Of a stretch of DNA of 64,000 nt, positions 26,401 to 38,100 are shown piece after piece. The notes under the pieces were generated by a model that saw nothing but the letters and a program-made list of their open reading frames with translations, was not told the origin of the DNA and made no database searches. The translations under genes and the position numbers were made by a program. Position 1 is the stretch's first letter; each line of letters starts with the position of its first letter. This stretch comes from Paramacrobiotus metropolitanus (Eukaryota > Tardigrada > Eutardigrada > Parachela > Macrobiotidae): NCBI RefSeq assembly GCF_019649055.1, contig NW_026570225.1, positions 62,001 through 126,000 of the forward strand, read 5' to 3'.

Positions 26401-27322
26401 ATTGTGTCAGGTGGTCCCAAGACAGTGGTACCCTAAAGCCAAAAGAATCCTAAAGTGCCACAAATCATCCATGGTACGTGCGCCTTGACCAGAAAATTTT
26501 AATTACGCATTAACCCGTTATCCCAGCCAAACAGACCGCGGTAAATTTGGTCAAGACTGTTACAAGGATTAATTAATTGTCACTAGGATTTCCTTACTTA
26601 TTTCACTAAGAAACTTATCACAAATCCGAAAGGATGTAGTAAGTCTAGTGACACAGTACAAAAAAACGTGATCACCCAAATTTTTAACAAAAAATGTCAA
26701 AATACAAGTCCAGATTGTACGTTCATTGCTCTTGAACAAGTAGTACTGTACATCATCACACCGGTCAGAAATTAAATAAAATATTAATGTGTTAGCAGTG
26801 TTTAGTGCTTACCGGGGGACAGCTTTCGATTCCCATTGATCCGTAGAAGTATTCCTTTCCGTATACCACAATACCTATCATTTCCAAAAGCAGGTTCACA
26901 CAACCGGAATAAACAAACAGATTCACGCATAATAAATTCCCACAAATAAGTGTTAATCCCGACCATCAAATTTACAAAATCAGTCAGGGCCCAAAACAAG
27001 TAATCCAAATGAGATGTACAAACCTGTATGCCACACGCCTTCCAAATGTTTGCCTGAAAATTAAGTACAAAAATCGTAACCGTTAATACCTAGCTTTCTC
27101 ACATATTACAAAGCTCACAATTACATAGAACAGATTCTGAACAGCTATTACGAAGCTCATACTATTTACGGCTCGCACATGCACAAAAACCAGTGTACCA
27201 CTAACCATGCCAAATTGAGCCATAAATGATAAATGCCACTCACCTAAATACATCTGCGAAAACATCCTGGCCAGTCCTTTGGATAGATCATAAATATGGA
27301 TTTTCACAGGTGATTCGTCCAT
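23491..27322 (-). CDS. desi1: DESI1-type deSUMOylating isopeptidase fused to a PUL-like domain, 494 aa
   Basis: Exons in transcript order: 27244-27322, 27024-27053, 26813-26874, 26323-26432, 26126-26248, 25742-25833, 25258-25457, 24600-24753, 24309-24505, 23663-23995 and 23491-23595. They total 1485 nt in one frame. Residues 1-150 are a PPPDE cysteine isopeptidase that removes [31 protein letters not shown] with the catalytic His (35), [44 protein letters not shown] with the catalytic Cys (105) and RLPSYVTDL match DESI1 closely. An acidic linker ([13 protein letters not shown]) follows. Residues from about 235 on form an all-helical region (ARM-like, with [10 protein letters not shown] and [11 protein letters not shown]) resembling the PUL domain of the ubiquitin/Cdc48 adaptor PLAA. 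A further in-frame Met lies upstream at 27361. If exon 6 is not spliced at 25742 it reads to a stop at 25668, giving DESI1 alone. Confidence 0.85.
25668..25833 (-). other. Alternative terminal form of DESI1 exon 6
   Basis: When the GTGAGA donor at 25741 is ignored, the frame stays open for another 24 codons (through [14 protein letters not shown]) and ends at a TAA at 25668-25670. This would yield a stand-alone DESI1 of ordinary length. Both endings look coding-like, so isoform choice between DESI1 and DESI1-PUL is plausible. No clear AATAAA was seen just after the stop. Confidence 0.4.
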
Positions 27323-30142
27323 TATAGAAATCCGGGGAGACGAAAAAATTCGGTCAGTCAAAATCCCCAGAAATGAGTATTAACTGAAATTAATTATCAA
27401 TCAGTAGTAATGCTGTTTTCAGCCAAAACGGCCAAATTTTTTAATTCACTTATAACTTATTCACACTTTTCCCTTCTGAACCTGCAACCCACTTATGTTG
27501 CATATTTTCTAAAATAACAGTAATTACAACAGGATATTCAGAAGCAACCTATCAATACACTAGAAGGCTGCAGAATTAGTGACAACCAAACGTGCCGTAA
27601 AAATTCAGCCAGTTGAACTTCCATGTCATGCCACAGCAAAGAAGATATTTATAGATGCCTGAAAGGAATTACTCACGCTAGTCACGGACTCTTTTCAGTA
27701 GCAAGACAAACCTGCGTCGCGATCCAGTTCATAAGCGTTTGGCTCAGACTGTAACTTCTGATGTCGTTGCAGAATTCCCCAAAGGATCTTTACATACAGC
27801 CACACACTCTTCGTCGTCTTCGAGTTAAAACACGCAGCGCCAGGGTAACGTAACCCCGTATTATCCTTACAGCTATGTAGAAGAGATACAAATTAATACA
27901 GGTAACAATGTCTACGTGACACTTACGAGTTACGACAGTCTCAAATCAAGAATTCACGCAACCGAACTGCTCATACCAGTAATAACTAACACTACTTAGA
28001 AGGAAAACATCAAACAATTTTAAAATAATAATAAGTAAAAGGAGATCAGTGCATGGAAGTTCCGGATGGCTCCGGCGCAAGAAATCCAGCAAGACTGCAA
28101 GACTCAAGAGAATCAAAAAATTACAACAGCTGTTTCTGTTAGAGTTTTTCTAAGATGACAAGGCACCAAAAATGAAAAGTCATGCAGCTCACTTTATTCA
28201 ACACTGTATCAGTGTGCAGCACAACCTCCCGGGGAGGCGTTATTGTTAGCGGTTTGTTTGTCGGTTTGTGCACTGATTTTCATAAAATTATGTTAATATT
28301 TTCATCTTTGTTTGTAATTACTTACTTATTAGCAATAAATGTCCGTATGTGCCGGAAGATTCAGCATAGCAAATAGTAACCTTATTAGGGTAGGATGTGT
28401 GCTTTGCTTTTGTACATTGTGGATAAATTATATAATAAAAGCAACCTTTAGGAAAAGGCCCAGTTATTTTGCGATTTAATATCAGTAATAATTAATAATA
28501 ATTGGCTGCACATTCTGCGCAGATCCAAGGCCAGCCGCAATAAAAATGGTGCAGCAGTGAGCAGGCTAACAACAACCAGCAGTTGTTGTACAATTGTACA
28601 GGGTACTTAGCAGGGTGCTGGTATACAGTGGCTGAGCAACTGGGCACTGGCCACTGGCCAGTGAGGCATTAGCGCGCGTAGCACGCTGTCTGTTCTGTTC
28701 AGCTGCCTGTCATCTCTCTCTTCAGCTTATAACGAGCGGCTCTCTCTGTATTTTAACTTATATAATTATTTCTGTAGGGGATCTAATACTTAAGACAATT
28801 CTCTCAACGGCAGTAGAAATTAGAAACATAGTGGAAGCACGTAGAAGGCTAGCTGGAACTGCAGGGATCGCTTAATTTTGGAAGAGGATCTAATTCAAAA
28901 AGTATACGTGCTATTCTTTTGGGATGCCTTCTCGGTATACGTTCTGGTACGATTGATACGAGCTCAGTAAATAGATATATAGATAATTATGTCTTACTGG
29001 AGCACCACCCTGAAAGCACATATTTTTATAGTTTACATATTAATGGAGTTTGGCACATATACCAGGACATTCGTTGGGGGTTTGGGTTGGAGTTGATTGC
29101 AGTTCTGTTTTAGGAGTTGATTGCAGTTCTGTCTGAAGGATTCCAGAGATCACCATGTTCGTAAGTGAACGTTTTTGTGATTTACAATAGAATTTGCTGA
29201 AATTACAGTAATTAAGGACTGTTTTCATCGTAGCTTTAGCATTCATAGCACGGCAGAATAAAATTTATGTTCGCGCAGTGCAGTAGTTGATCGTAATAAT
29301 ATAATTACAATGCCGTGCTTGTAGCGTTATCCATTAGATTTAAAATCAAGTGAATACCTTATCTCTGTTCGAGCAAAATAATTCTCTGTGAAGCTTCTTC
29401 CCTTAGAGCATGGAGCGATAATTAGTTCAGCTTGTTGATGAATTCAAAATTTATAACATACTGTACGAATACATAAATTTTGTTACCGTAATAAATAATT
29501 CACAATAATTTATTTCTGTTCATACAGAAGTACGGTGATCTATCTATACCTGGTTGGATCGAAGAATGTTTACTGGTATTTCTTAGATACACAGGGCTTA
29601 TCTGATACGCATGGGGTGACCGGAAGTTTACCCAGATCTACGGAAATTTGCATTTATATCGGATCGTTATATTGCCATCGTTCAAAAGCACAAAATAAAC
29701 CTCTACATTGGTTGTGTGGTGTGCGTGCGTGAATCATCCTGCAAATTACAACCACAAATTACAACCAGCGAGCCTAGGACGTTTGGCGGTCATCCACAGT
29801 AACCGTTTCCCCACTCAAATCCAGATCGAACTCTTCGACTGACGGCAAAGGCAATTTGGACGTTTGTCAACAGCCGAGTTGTACGGAAACCGCAATTTTT
29901 ACTAGAAAATGGCTGCGGTTACGTAAACAATGAGCCACAGGACAAAGATCACCTTATTGCCCACATGTCTCCAGTATAAGAAGGAAAACCTGCGTGTATA
30001 CGTGTGTGGTTTCATTAATTACTACTCAGACCGTGTAATTGCCAATTTTATCGCTTAATCAAAAACCGGCAAACGCAGCTGTAGATACCGTTCAGCATTT
30101 CAGCAATTCTCTGCGTTTTATTCTACCGTCAAAATATCCGGG
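27323..30142. other. Intergenic spacer between divergent DESI1 and secreted-protein genes
   Basis: No coding exon is recognised. A 20-base unit (ggagttgattgcagttctgt) occurs twice with a 24-base period at 29089-29108 and 29113-29132. The divergent orientation means both promoters lie here, but no clear TATA element could be assigned. Confidence 0.5.
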
Positions 30143-31419
30143 ATGCAGCTCGTTAGTATTCTGCCGCTATTTCTCCTCATCCAGGTGTACGGCCGCCACA
30201 TTGACCGCGGCGAGGGTGATTACAGCGATCCCAACGGGGTCAAAGCGGAATACGATCCCACAGTGATCCCGGAGGACACCATAATACCCGACCATGAGGC
30301 CGAGTTAGCCGAATCCTTACCGGAGAACGAACCGGAACTTCCCGATAGCTGTGATGATTTCCCGCCACCGTCGTGTATTAAACATTTCAGCGCCTTACCA
30401 CCCATTATACAAAGGAGTCCGTTTGCGCTCCGAACGAGCGAAGATTTTCGTCAAGTCTGCACGTAAGTTTATCGACGGTATTACAGCTGCGTGCAGTTGC
30501 TGTAATTCCGTTGAATTAAGCAGCATGGTATATGGACAAAAATAAATCCAAGTATTGGTGGCTTCTTGTCGCAAAGTAGTGCGTGTAAGAACGTTAATTG
30601 CTGCAACATTGATGGTGTTCATGTTTAAAATCATAATGAAGTACTCTGTATTATTTGACGTCTAACGAAAACCTTACTGCTTTTCTCAGGGCTTATAAGC
30701 AAGCACTGCAGTGCTTCGGTGATTACATAGCCCGCTGTAAACCTGATCAACCGGAAGCGCGCACGTTCATTGACCAAATGTCCGGATTACTTAACCAGTG
30801 CGAGAATCCGCAAATTCAACAGGATGCCCTGGCGGCGCTGGATTGTGGCAAACGTATGTCCAGTGTTCATGAGCGCTGCATGCGGGAAACGCGATTTATA
30901 CCCCAACTGAAGACACTTTCGTCCGAGCGCCTAGTCCAGGGCGAAACCAATTCCATACGGGATTTATGCTGGTCAGTGCGGTTGACTCAAAGGCGCTATC
31001 CTTCAGTAAAAACATTTACGTGAATTATTGGTATATAATTTTCAAGAGAACTATATTCGAACAATTTTGGATATAAAGTACAGCACCTCATATAGTATTA
31101 AAAGCCCACACAGTAGTGCATAGTGAATCGCAACTTTGTCATTTGCAACAAGGTGGCAATATTTGGTTAACACAGTTCGTTAACGGTTCAAGGCTTTAGC
31201 AACTGGCAGAACATAATATTTTGCTAGATTACTTCTGTGTTCTTCAGTGTGGCGTTTTGCAGTGGTATGCGCTATCACAAAGCCTGTTTTATGGACCAAG
31301 TACAAGAACGCTGTGGATCAACGGCCTACGAAGCCACGCAAAGATTAGAAGCAATAATTCTTCCGGCCTTCCAGTGCGATTCTGTATCAGAATCTGATTG
31401 CCCCAGCATAAGGAGTTAA
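30143..31419 (+). CDS. Secreted Cys-rich protein, 257 aa, family unproven
   Basis: Exons 30143-30462, 30690-30971 and 31248-31419 join to 774 nt. The N-terminus MQLVSILPLFLLIQVYG is a signal peptide. It is followed by an acidic, Pro/Glu-rich spacer (roughly residues 20-75) and then a helical domain with many cysteines (CFGDYIARC, LNQCENP, LDCGKRM, ERCMRET, LCCVAFCSG, KACFMDQVQERCG, FQCD, ESDCP). The closing pattern YxxCxxxxVxxxCG...C recalls the DUF19-like and 27-kDa hemolymph-protein-like secreted families of ecdysozoans, but this comparison is from memory. Even cysteine spacing suggests disulfide-linked helical pairs. It likely acts outside the cell. Its AATAAA is at 31688-31693. Confidence 0.82.
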
Positions 31420-31760
31420 CAGCCGGCGTCGACGAATTTCTGCTTGATAGATTTGGTAAAGTTTTGCACATCGCGGCTTGTCAATCTGCGACAAATTTCG
31501 TGATCTGCGTACGAGCTGAACGCAAGCAACTTGCAATTGGAGATTACTAAGAAATAATCTGATTATCGTGGGAATTCTTGATCTACAGATCGTAATCAGC
31601 TGCGACACTTTAAATTTGCTCAAAGCCGGCAGTTTATTTTTGTAATGCTCAACTGCGGTACGTAATCGCAGTTGACAACTTCAAACAAATAAAACAACAA
31701 AAACAGTACCTGATCGCAGCGTACAATGTACACAAAATAAGCAAACGCCGTTCCGTTCTC
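31420..31760. other. Overlapping 3' ends of two convergent genes
   Basis: The plus-strand AATAAA at 31688-31693 and the minus-strand AATAAA (tttatt at 31633-31638) are arranged so that each transcript should run past the other's signal. The two 3' untranslated regions therefore probably overlap. No additional gene is seen. Confidence 0.55.
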
Positions 31761-33110
31761 CTATCGGAATATTCTCGGTTTCCAGGGTTTGGGTTTGACA
31801 TGCACCGGCTTCGGGGGCGGCATAGCCCGTTCAATGATGCTGGCCTTCGCCGCCGCAATGTAATTCCGCACATATGCTTCCGGGCTGAATTCTTTGGCCT
31901 TGGTGATAATCAGGTCCTGCTCAGCGTAGAAGGCTTTGAATCGACGTAATCTACGGCGCAGTTTGATCCGATCCCAGAGGAGTCCCATTCGCTTACGGAG
32001 CTTTTTATACTGGTGCTTCTTCATCTTTCTCCGCCGTATGCGAATTAAACGCGCTGCCTGTTTCTCGATTTTTAAATGTTCTAAAGTGGGCGCTTCCACG
32101 GGATACAGCGTACTGGGAAGCGGATCAAATTTTTCGATATTCCAGAGAGATGGTAGGCGGTTGGTGACGGTTGCTTCCCAGGGCGACTGTATGGGAACCA
32201 CAGGTAGCGGTGTTATCAAAGGAAAATGTCCGGAAGGAAACGGCGAAGACCAGTATGTTCTTTCAATGTTAGGCAAAAGCGAGTTGTAGGGCGTCTGGGT
32301 TTTCGTTGTGGTTGACCCGTGTACCTGCAACAACACCATGCCAATAGGAGCATTCGCAAAGTCCACTTAAACTCTCACACTGCGCTTGGAACGAAATCCG
32401 TTGAAAATAAAAATTCTGAGAACTGAAAATGTTTGAATGAATCCAAATGCTCATACGAAAGAAAAAATTTCGAAAGAAACATACGGTACTATTTAAATGC
32501 AAAAAAAACTAACGAAATGGTTTATAAGCGCTGGTCCTTAGATTTGGGGGGAGAGTGCGCACAACCTGGTGCCAGTTCGAAAATAGCCAGAAAATACTAA
32601 AATTCTAAAAAACCTAGAAAGTGCCTAAAAATGTAACTTCTCTACATTTTTCAATGAAACTTTCCGGCGCCCCCCCCCCCCCTTGACGGGCGCATCTCTC
32701 GTGCCAGGCGACGGCTCCGGACACTGGCATTTTTCTGTTCTAGGAGACTGGGGGGCGCCAGTTCACCCCTGATGGACAAACTGACTAGACCATCTGGCGA
32801 AGATGCAACAAAAATGACTGCTATCGATTGCCAATGCAATCAACTTAGCGCAAAAAACGCAATGTACAACTGCAGACCATGTCATTGGCTATGTAAAGTT
32901 AAATTAAGGTAAGTTAAAGTATAACTCAATAACTGTATAACCAAACATCACTTCTGCTGATTTGCTGGTATTTGAAATACTCACCAACGAAACGCCGTCC
33001 CCCGTTTTCTCCGGTCCTTTTGGTATCACGGTAGCTGAAGTCAATCCTCTTATTTGGCGTACGCACTCTCCCAGATCTATCCTGGAAAAGTTTTGCGGGG
33101 ATATTTGCAT
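31761..33110 (-). CDS. AURKAIP1: Mitochondrial small ribosomal subunit protein mS38 (AURKAIP1), 229 aa
   Basis: Exons 32985-33110 and 31761-32324 join to 690 nt. The C-terminal half carries the COX24/AURKAIP1 hallmark of very basic helix, RIRRRKMKKHQYKKLRKR followed by RRRLRRFKAFYAEQDLI. Human mS38 (199 aa) has RRRKMNHHKYRKL at the same place. This long basic helix threads the rRNA of the mitochondrial small subunit. The N-terminal exon (MQISPQNFSRIDLGECVRQI) is Arg-containing and could act as a mitochondrial targeting sequence; it ends at a strong GTGAGT donor in phase 0. The second exon begins at TTGCAG. Translation could alternatively begin at an internal Met of exon 2's upstream flank if intron 1 is retained. 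The C-terminal identification is firm; the first exon is inferred from phase and splice sites. Confidence 0.85.
32670..32682. repeat. C13 homopolymer in mS38 intron
   Basis: Thirteen consecutive C residues lie within the mS38 intron, in a GC-rich island of about 200 bp that differs from the AT-rich surroundings. Confidence 0.9.
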
Positions 33111-35138
33111 CGTTGGAGTACCGCTCCGCAGAGCGGATACGGAATCAACCAGCCGCAAAGCCTCCAGGCTCTACTCAACATTCAAAATACCATGATTACC
33201 CATCAGCTTGTATTCAGGAGGTAATATTACCGCCTTACCTTAACAATCGTTCGCATCGGGAACATCGTGAATTCTGTTAAAGAATGCACGACATCAAAAC
33301 GTTCGGCAGGATGCCGCGGAACCCCAAAGAACCTCAGCCGAGCTGTAAGCTAGCTGGCCAACATTAAATGCAAACACGCCAGTGTTCAGTATGCGGGAAG
33401 CTCTCAACCAGAAACAAACTATTGCTTCCAGAAAGAAGCGGATCCTGCAGTAGGAAATACGGGAAACAACATTCAACTGTGACACTTTAATGCTGCTTCC
33501 TGGAAATGAAAACTTGAGAAAAAGTGCAATAATTTAACAACTTTTCACGGTTTATTTTTCGACGTACTTTTCACATACATCACGCCCTGTGGTGGCTGTC
33601 TTGATGTTTCTTCCTTTCATGATCGAGAAAAGAGCAACAAGGCGTAACCGGAAGTCCGGAACTTGGGAAAAACAGAAAACGTTTTCAAAACCGTTGCCGG
33701 TTGCGTGAGGAAGTTATCATTTTTTAATTTAGAAAAATATATTTCGCTTGTGATTTATGGAATATGTTTACAGTAGTCCTTGGAATCTAAAAAAGTGTAC
33801 TAAGATTTACATTTCAAATTTTCTGCTGGTTGTGTTACTATCTTGGACTTGTTTGGGTAAAATCCATGCTGATTAACAACTCCCTGCCAGTCCAGCATCA
33901 GGCAAGTATATTGTGCAGAATGCAGATACGTACAATTTATTTCCTACTGGAAGAGATAAGAAAGCCCTATTTGAAACAATTTTCTTCTTTCGTCGAGATA
34001 TGAGAAAGTAGCATTAATATTTTTTAAATGTCTGTTTTGGCGACAAGTTGTTCTTATCTTGCCACATTACAACGAAACAGCGATGATTTCTCAGCGCTGA
34101 ACTGCTTGTTTGGTTCCTGGAATGCAAATTTATTACTTACGACGCATTCTATCGAGGCAGTTGATTTTTAATTTGCGATGATCGCGTTGTTTAGATTTGC
34201 GAATTAGTGACTAGCCCTGTCTGCGGCGGCCCTGTCTGCGGCGCGGCCTGTCTGCGGCTGCGGTTGTGTTGCACTGTTGTTGGAGGCATCCATAACTGGT
34301 GTTGATTAGTCTTGCTCTTCCTGGCTATCGATTTGGCCCATTTCGGATTTATTGTTCATCTCCGCCAATTCGCCAACACGACAGCTTGTTGCGTGTGGCA
34401 TTCCCCGTTATTGATTTGAGTATTTCTTGCTGTCGACGCGCAACCTCGATGTGAGTTTCGGTTTGTTTCCCACAAAACTGTTTGCAGTAATTACCTATAT
34501 TATGGTACCTGGGTACGGAATGTGAGGGGTGCGTAAGTCAGTTCCGGCTGTAGAGATATATCTATATTTTTCGAATAGGATAGTATCAGGTTTTAATGAT
34601 TTATAGAAATTAAGCGTCTGATACCCTGTTGACAGGCTGTGAGCTATAGTGTGCCATATGGTCCATCTGGTGTTCCCCGAAAATTGTTTCAGCAGAAGCT
34701 AAATTGTTTTTGAAATAGTTTCATCGTTCCTGTATTCGTTAGCAGTCGAAAATTTCTTTATTATTCTGGTTTTTCTGAGAATAAACCATCAACGATGTCT
34801 GTTAACGTGTCTTTGACATCTGGAGCTCTATAACGATATCTAGACTACCTAATTATGTGTACTGCGCCTTCGGCAGAATTGTTTTGAAAAATTACATATG
34901 CATTGTGTTCCAAGTGGTTGTGATATTTCGGCGTTATCTTCGTCGTTATTTTGTCCTCGTTGTTGGTTGTTCGCGTGTGAATGTTGTTTTACAGTTTGTT
35001 GTTACAGAAACAATGGACGCAGACGAGCGGGAAGGAGTGTGAAGTGAATAGCAGATTGAGTTGTACTAAGCACACGCGGAATAGGGTGCGATCTGAAGGG
35101 GCTTCCCCTTGCGGGGCTCGGCCACCACAGCCGCCCTG
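33111..35138. other. Spacer between divergent mS38 and TMEM63 genes
   Basis: No coding exon is recognised. The motif cctgtctgcggc occurs three times at 34216-34227, 34231-34242 and 34247-34258. The GC-richer block from about 34200 to 35138 is likely 5' untranslated and promoter sequence of the TMEM63 gene. Confidence 0.45.
34216..34258. repeat. Triplicated cctgtctgcggc motif
   Basis: Three copies of a 12-base GC-rich unit, separated by 3 and 4 bases, lie about 900 bp upstream of the TMEM63 start codon. They could be repeated factor-binding sites or a minor tandem duplication. Confidence 0.8.
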
Positions 35139-38100
35139 ATGGCGTCCACAATCATGGCCGACACAACCACACTGTCCTACGACCCGGAAACGACAACCCC
35201 GGGACTGAATAACGGATCGTGCAATCTCAAGCCAGATGGCTCACGCTATCCCGATCCATTCGGAATCGGGATTGGGAATATGTTCGCGGGGATTCCGCAG
35301 AATATGGTTATCAATGTTATACTTTTTGCGGTAATTGAATAAGTCCAAAGCAAATGGCCACGGGCAACCGATATATTTCGAAACCAGCGTTTTCTGTGAG
35401 CAGATACTCTTGACGGTATTTGTGGTGCTGCGCAAGCGAGGATGGGGAAGTGCAAAAATACCACTTATGGGACGGCGAACAAATGAGTAAGTCTACTGAA
35501 TGCATGTGCTTAGAATCTCTTGATTGTTGGCATTTTGTTGCTATGGATTGACTTTGTGTTTGCTTACGAAAACTTGCCCCCGCGCACGGTTTGTTTTTAG
35601 TGATTTGATTCTGTCATATTACAGTACCATACGAATATGTATCTGTATCATGTATGACGTCAGAAATCACCTGTTGCGATCAGTCAGTATTTAAAATTAA
35701 CCTGAATCTTTTCGCAGTATCGTAGTTGAGCGGCTTTCGTTGCTGGCGATTTACTTGTTTGTCTAATACAATGAGAAATAAATTTTAAGGCACTTCTGTT
35801 AAGTCCCATTATCGCCCACGGGTGCGATATGCCAGTAATTATTGTTTCCCGTGATTTGTTAACATACATACTTTGTGTTCCAGATGGTCATCCATTTTTT
35901 ATGGAAACCGCCATCTCGAGTTATCGGAGTCAGCTACGCGTATGGGTGAATTGGAATCACCAGGCAGTGCGATTCTAAAGCAGTCACCAGACTCCCCTGA
36001 AGGCTACGATGTCGGCATTCTCGCAGGATCACCAGATGGTCCGGATGCGCTGAGCTTCTGGCAGTGGGTGCGCAACGCTTTTCTAGCACGGTAAGTCCAG
36101 TTTTCCATAATGTCGGATCGTCTTCTCTCCATGTTAAGTGTCACGGCGCAGAAGATGTGTGCAAGTGGCTCTCATTTACCCGTAAACGTGCGATCGTAGT
36201 GACGAATTCTTGTTGGAAAGATCGGGCACGGCCGCGCTGGAATACCTGCGTTTCCAGCGCCATGTGATCGCGTTCACGGCTGTACTGTGCATTATCAGCA
36301 TAGCGATCATTCTGCCGGTAAATTACCGAGGAACAAAACAGTCGGGTATGAATTCATCCTTTCCGAAAACCACTATCAACAATGTGGATGCCAGGTATAT
36401 TGGTTTTGTCAGCGGAAGCGGATCGCTGATTCTTTTACTTACGAATTATTTTAGTGGCGATCTTTTGTGGGTGCATATTGCGTTTACGATGGTGCTGTTT
36501 CCCATGGGACTTTTGGCGATGTTGAGTTATGGGATGAAGTTTGGCATTTCAAAGAGCACCAATAAGGTAGAACTTTGGGTTTATTACAGTTCAGTGTAAC
36601 AGGTGCATTGCCATTATTCTGTTTTATAGAGAGTGAAAACGTTGATGTTTTATGGATTAAATCCCCGTATTACCACGGAAGAGAAAATCAGGCAGCATTT
36701 CGAGTACGTTTATTATGTGCAAAAGATAAGTGCGCAAGTCTGAAGTCTTGATATAAGTTTGCAAGTTAAGTTTCGGTAATTTTGAGATTATTTCTGCAGG
36801 GAAGCTTATCACGACTGCCAAGTCACAGCTATTTTCCTGACTTTGAATGTCTCCAAACTGCAAATGCTAGACGACGAGCTGTAAATATCGACTGCTTTGC
36901 AGTACTTGACGCTAACAATAAGTTGATTTCTATCAAGTAAAGTACTTCACTGGCAGGTCCAAAGTGAATGCAGCCTTAAAATTTTACGAAAAAACCATGT
37001 CTGACCGCTCTGAGATGCCGATTGTGAAGAACGTCGCTTGCGGATTTTTCTGTGGATGCTGTGTAAACGGCGTGAATGCAGTTGATTTCTACCAGAATAA
37101 ACGGGCAGAATTGGAGCGAAAGATAGAGGAAGAAATCCAGAGCTGGAAACGCACCAATACCGTGTTCTTCGTGACGTTCGCAACCGAAGATCAAGCTTAC
37201 CGGTACGCATATTTTTTTATTTTAATTTATTGCCTAAAAGCTTAAAATTTTGGAAGATATGCTGAACTTCGCGAGTTTGCTGTGCTTCGTACACCGTAAT
37301 TGAATTTCTAAAGCAATTTGATGTTAGATCGCAAAGAGATTTTCCTGATAACCAAACGGTCACAAACGTTTAATTGTGAAAGTTGCTATTTCTTCGTAGA
37401 GTGTATCAGGATTACCAGTTTATTTTCCGCGCAAAGCCTCGCACTTCGGTGTCCAGTATGATTGGTGCCAAACACTGGACAGCCCGGCAAGCACCAAGCG
37501 CGCCGTTTGTCAGCTGGTAAGATCTTGATTTTTCGTAACTTCCAGATTTTATTCTGTACACGGTTTTATATTATATTACAGGGAAAATCTATCGATGGCT
37601 GGGTGGAAGTGGTGGTTACGTGCTATTGCCATCAACACGGCTGTTTTTCTGTTCTTCTTCTTTCTCGGTACTCCGGCCGTCGTTCTGAATGCACTGAGTC
37701 TAAATAAACTGGATTGGTTTCAGTCGTTTGCCAGCGTAAGGGAAAGTAATTAATGATGTTCCCTGTCGTTATAGTCGATAGTGATGCGCGAATTTCTACA
37801 TGTCCTTGGCTTTGTAGCTGCCGCTGATCAGCCAATTTCTTCCGTCGCTGTTGTTGCTGACGGTGGCTGGTCTGATACCCTTATTTTTGTACTACACTGT
37901 GCGCTGGACTGGATACCATACAAGGTAAACATTTAGTAACCCCTAAATTTTTGCACCTTTAGGTTGAATGTATAGGATGAACTTGTAGTCGAAACTTTGA
38001 GCTCAATCCTTGTACATTAAATGGTTTAGCGTCACCCACAGTGATCAAAGGCAGTTAATAATTGACGGACTACTTAAGTAAAATAATGGTGCAATGGTTT

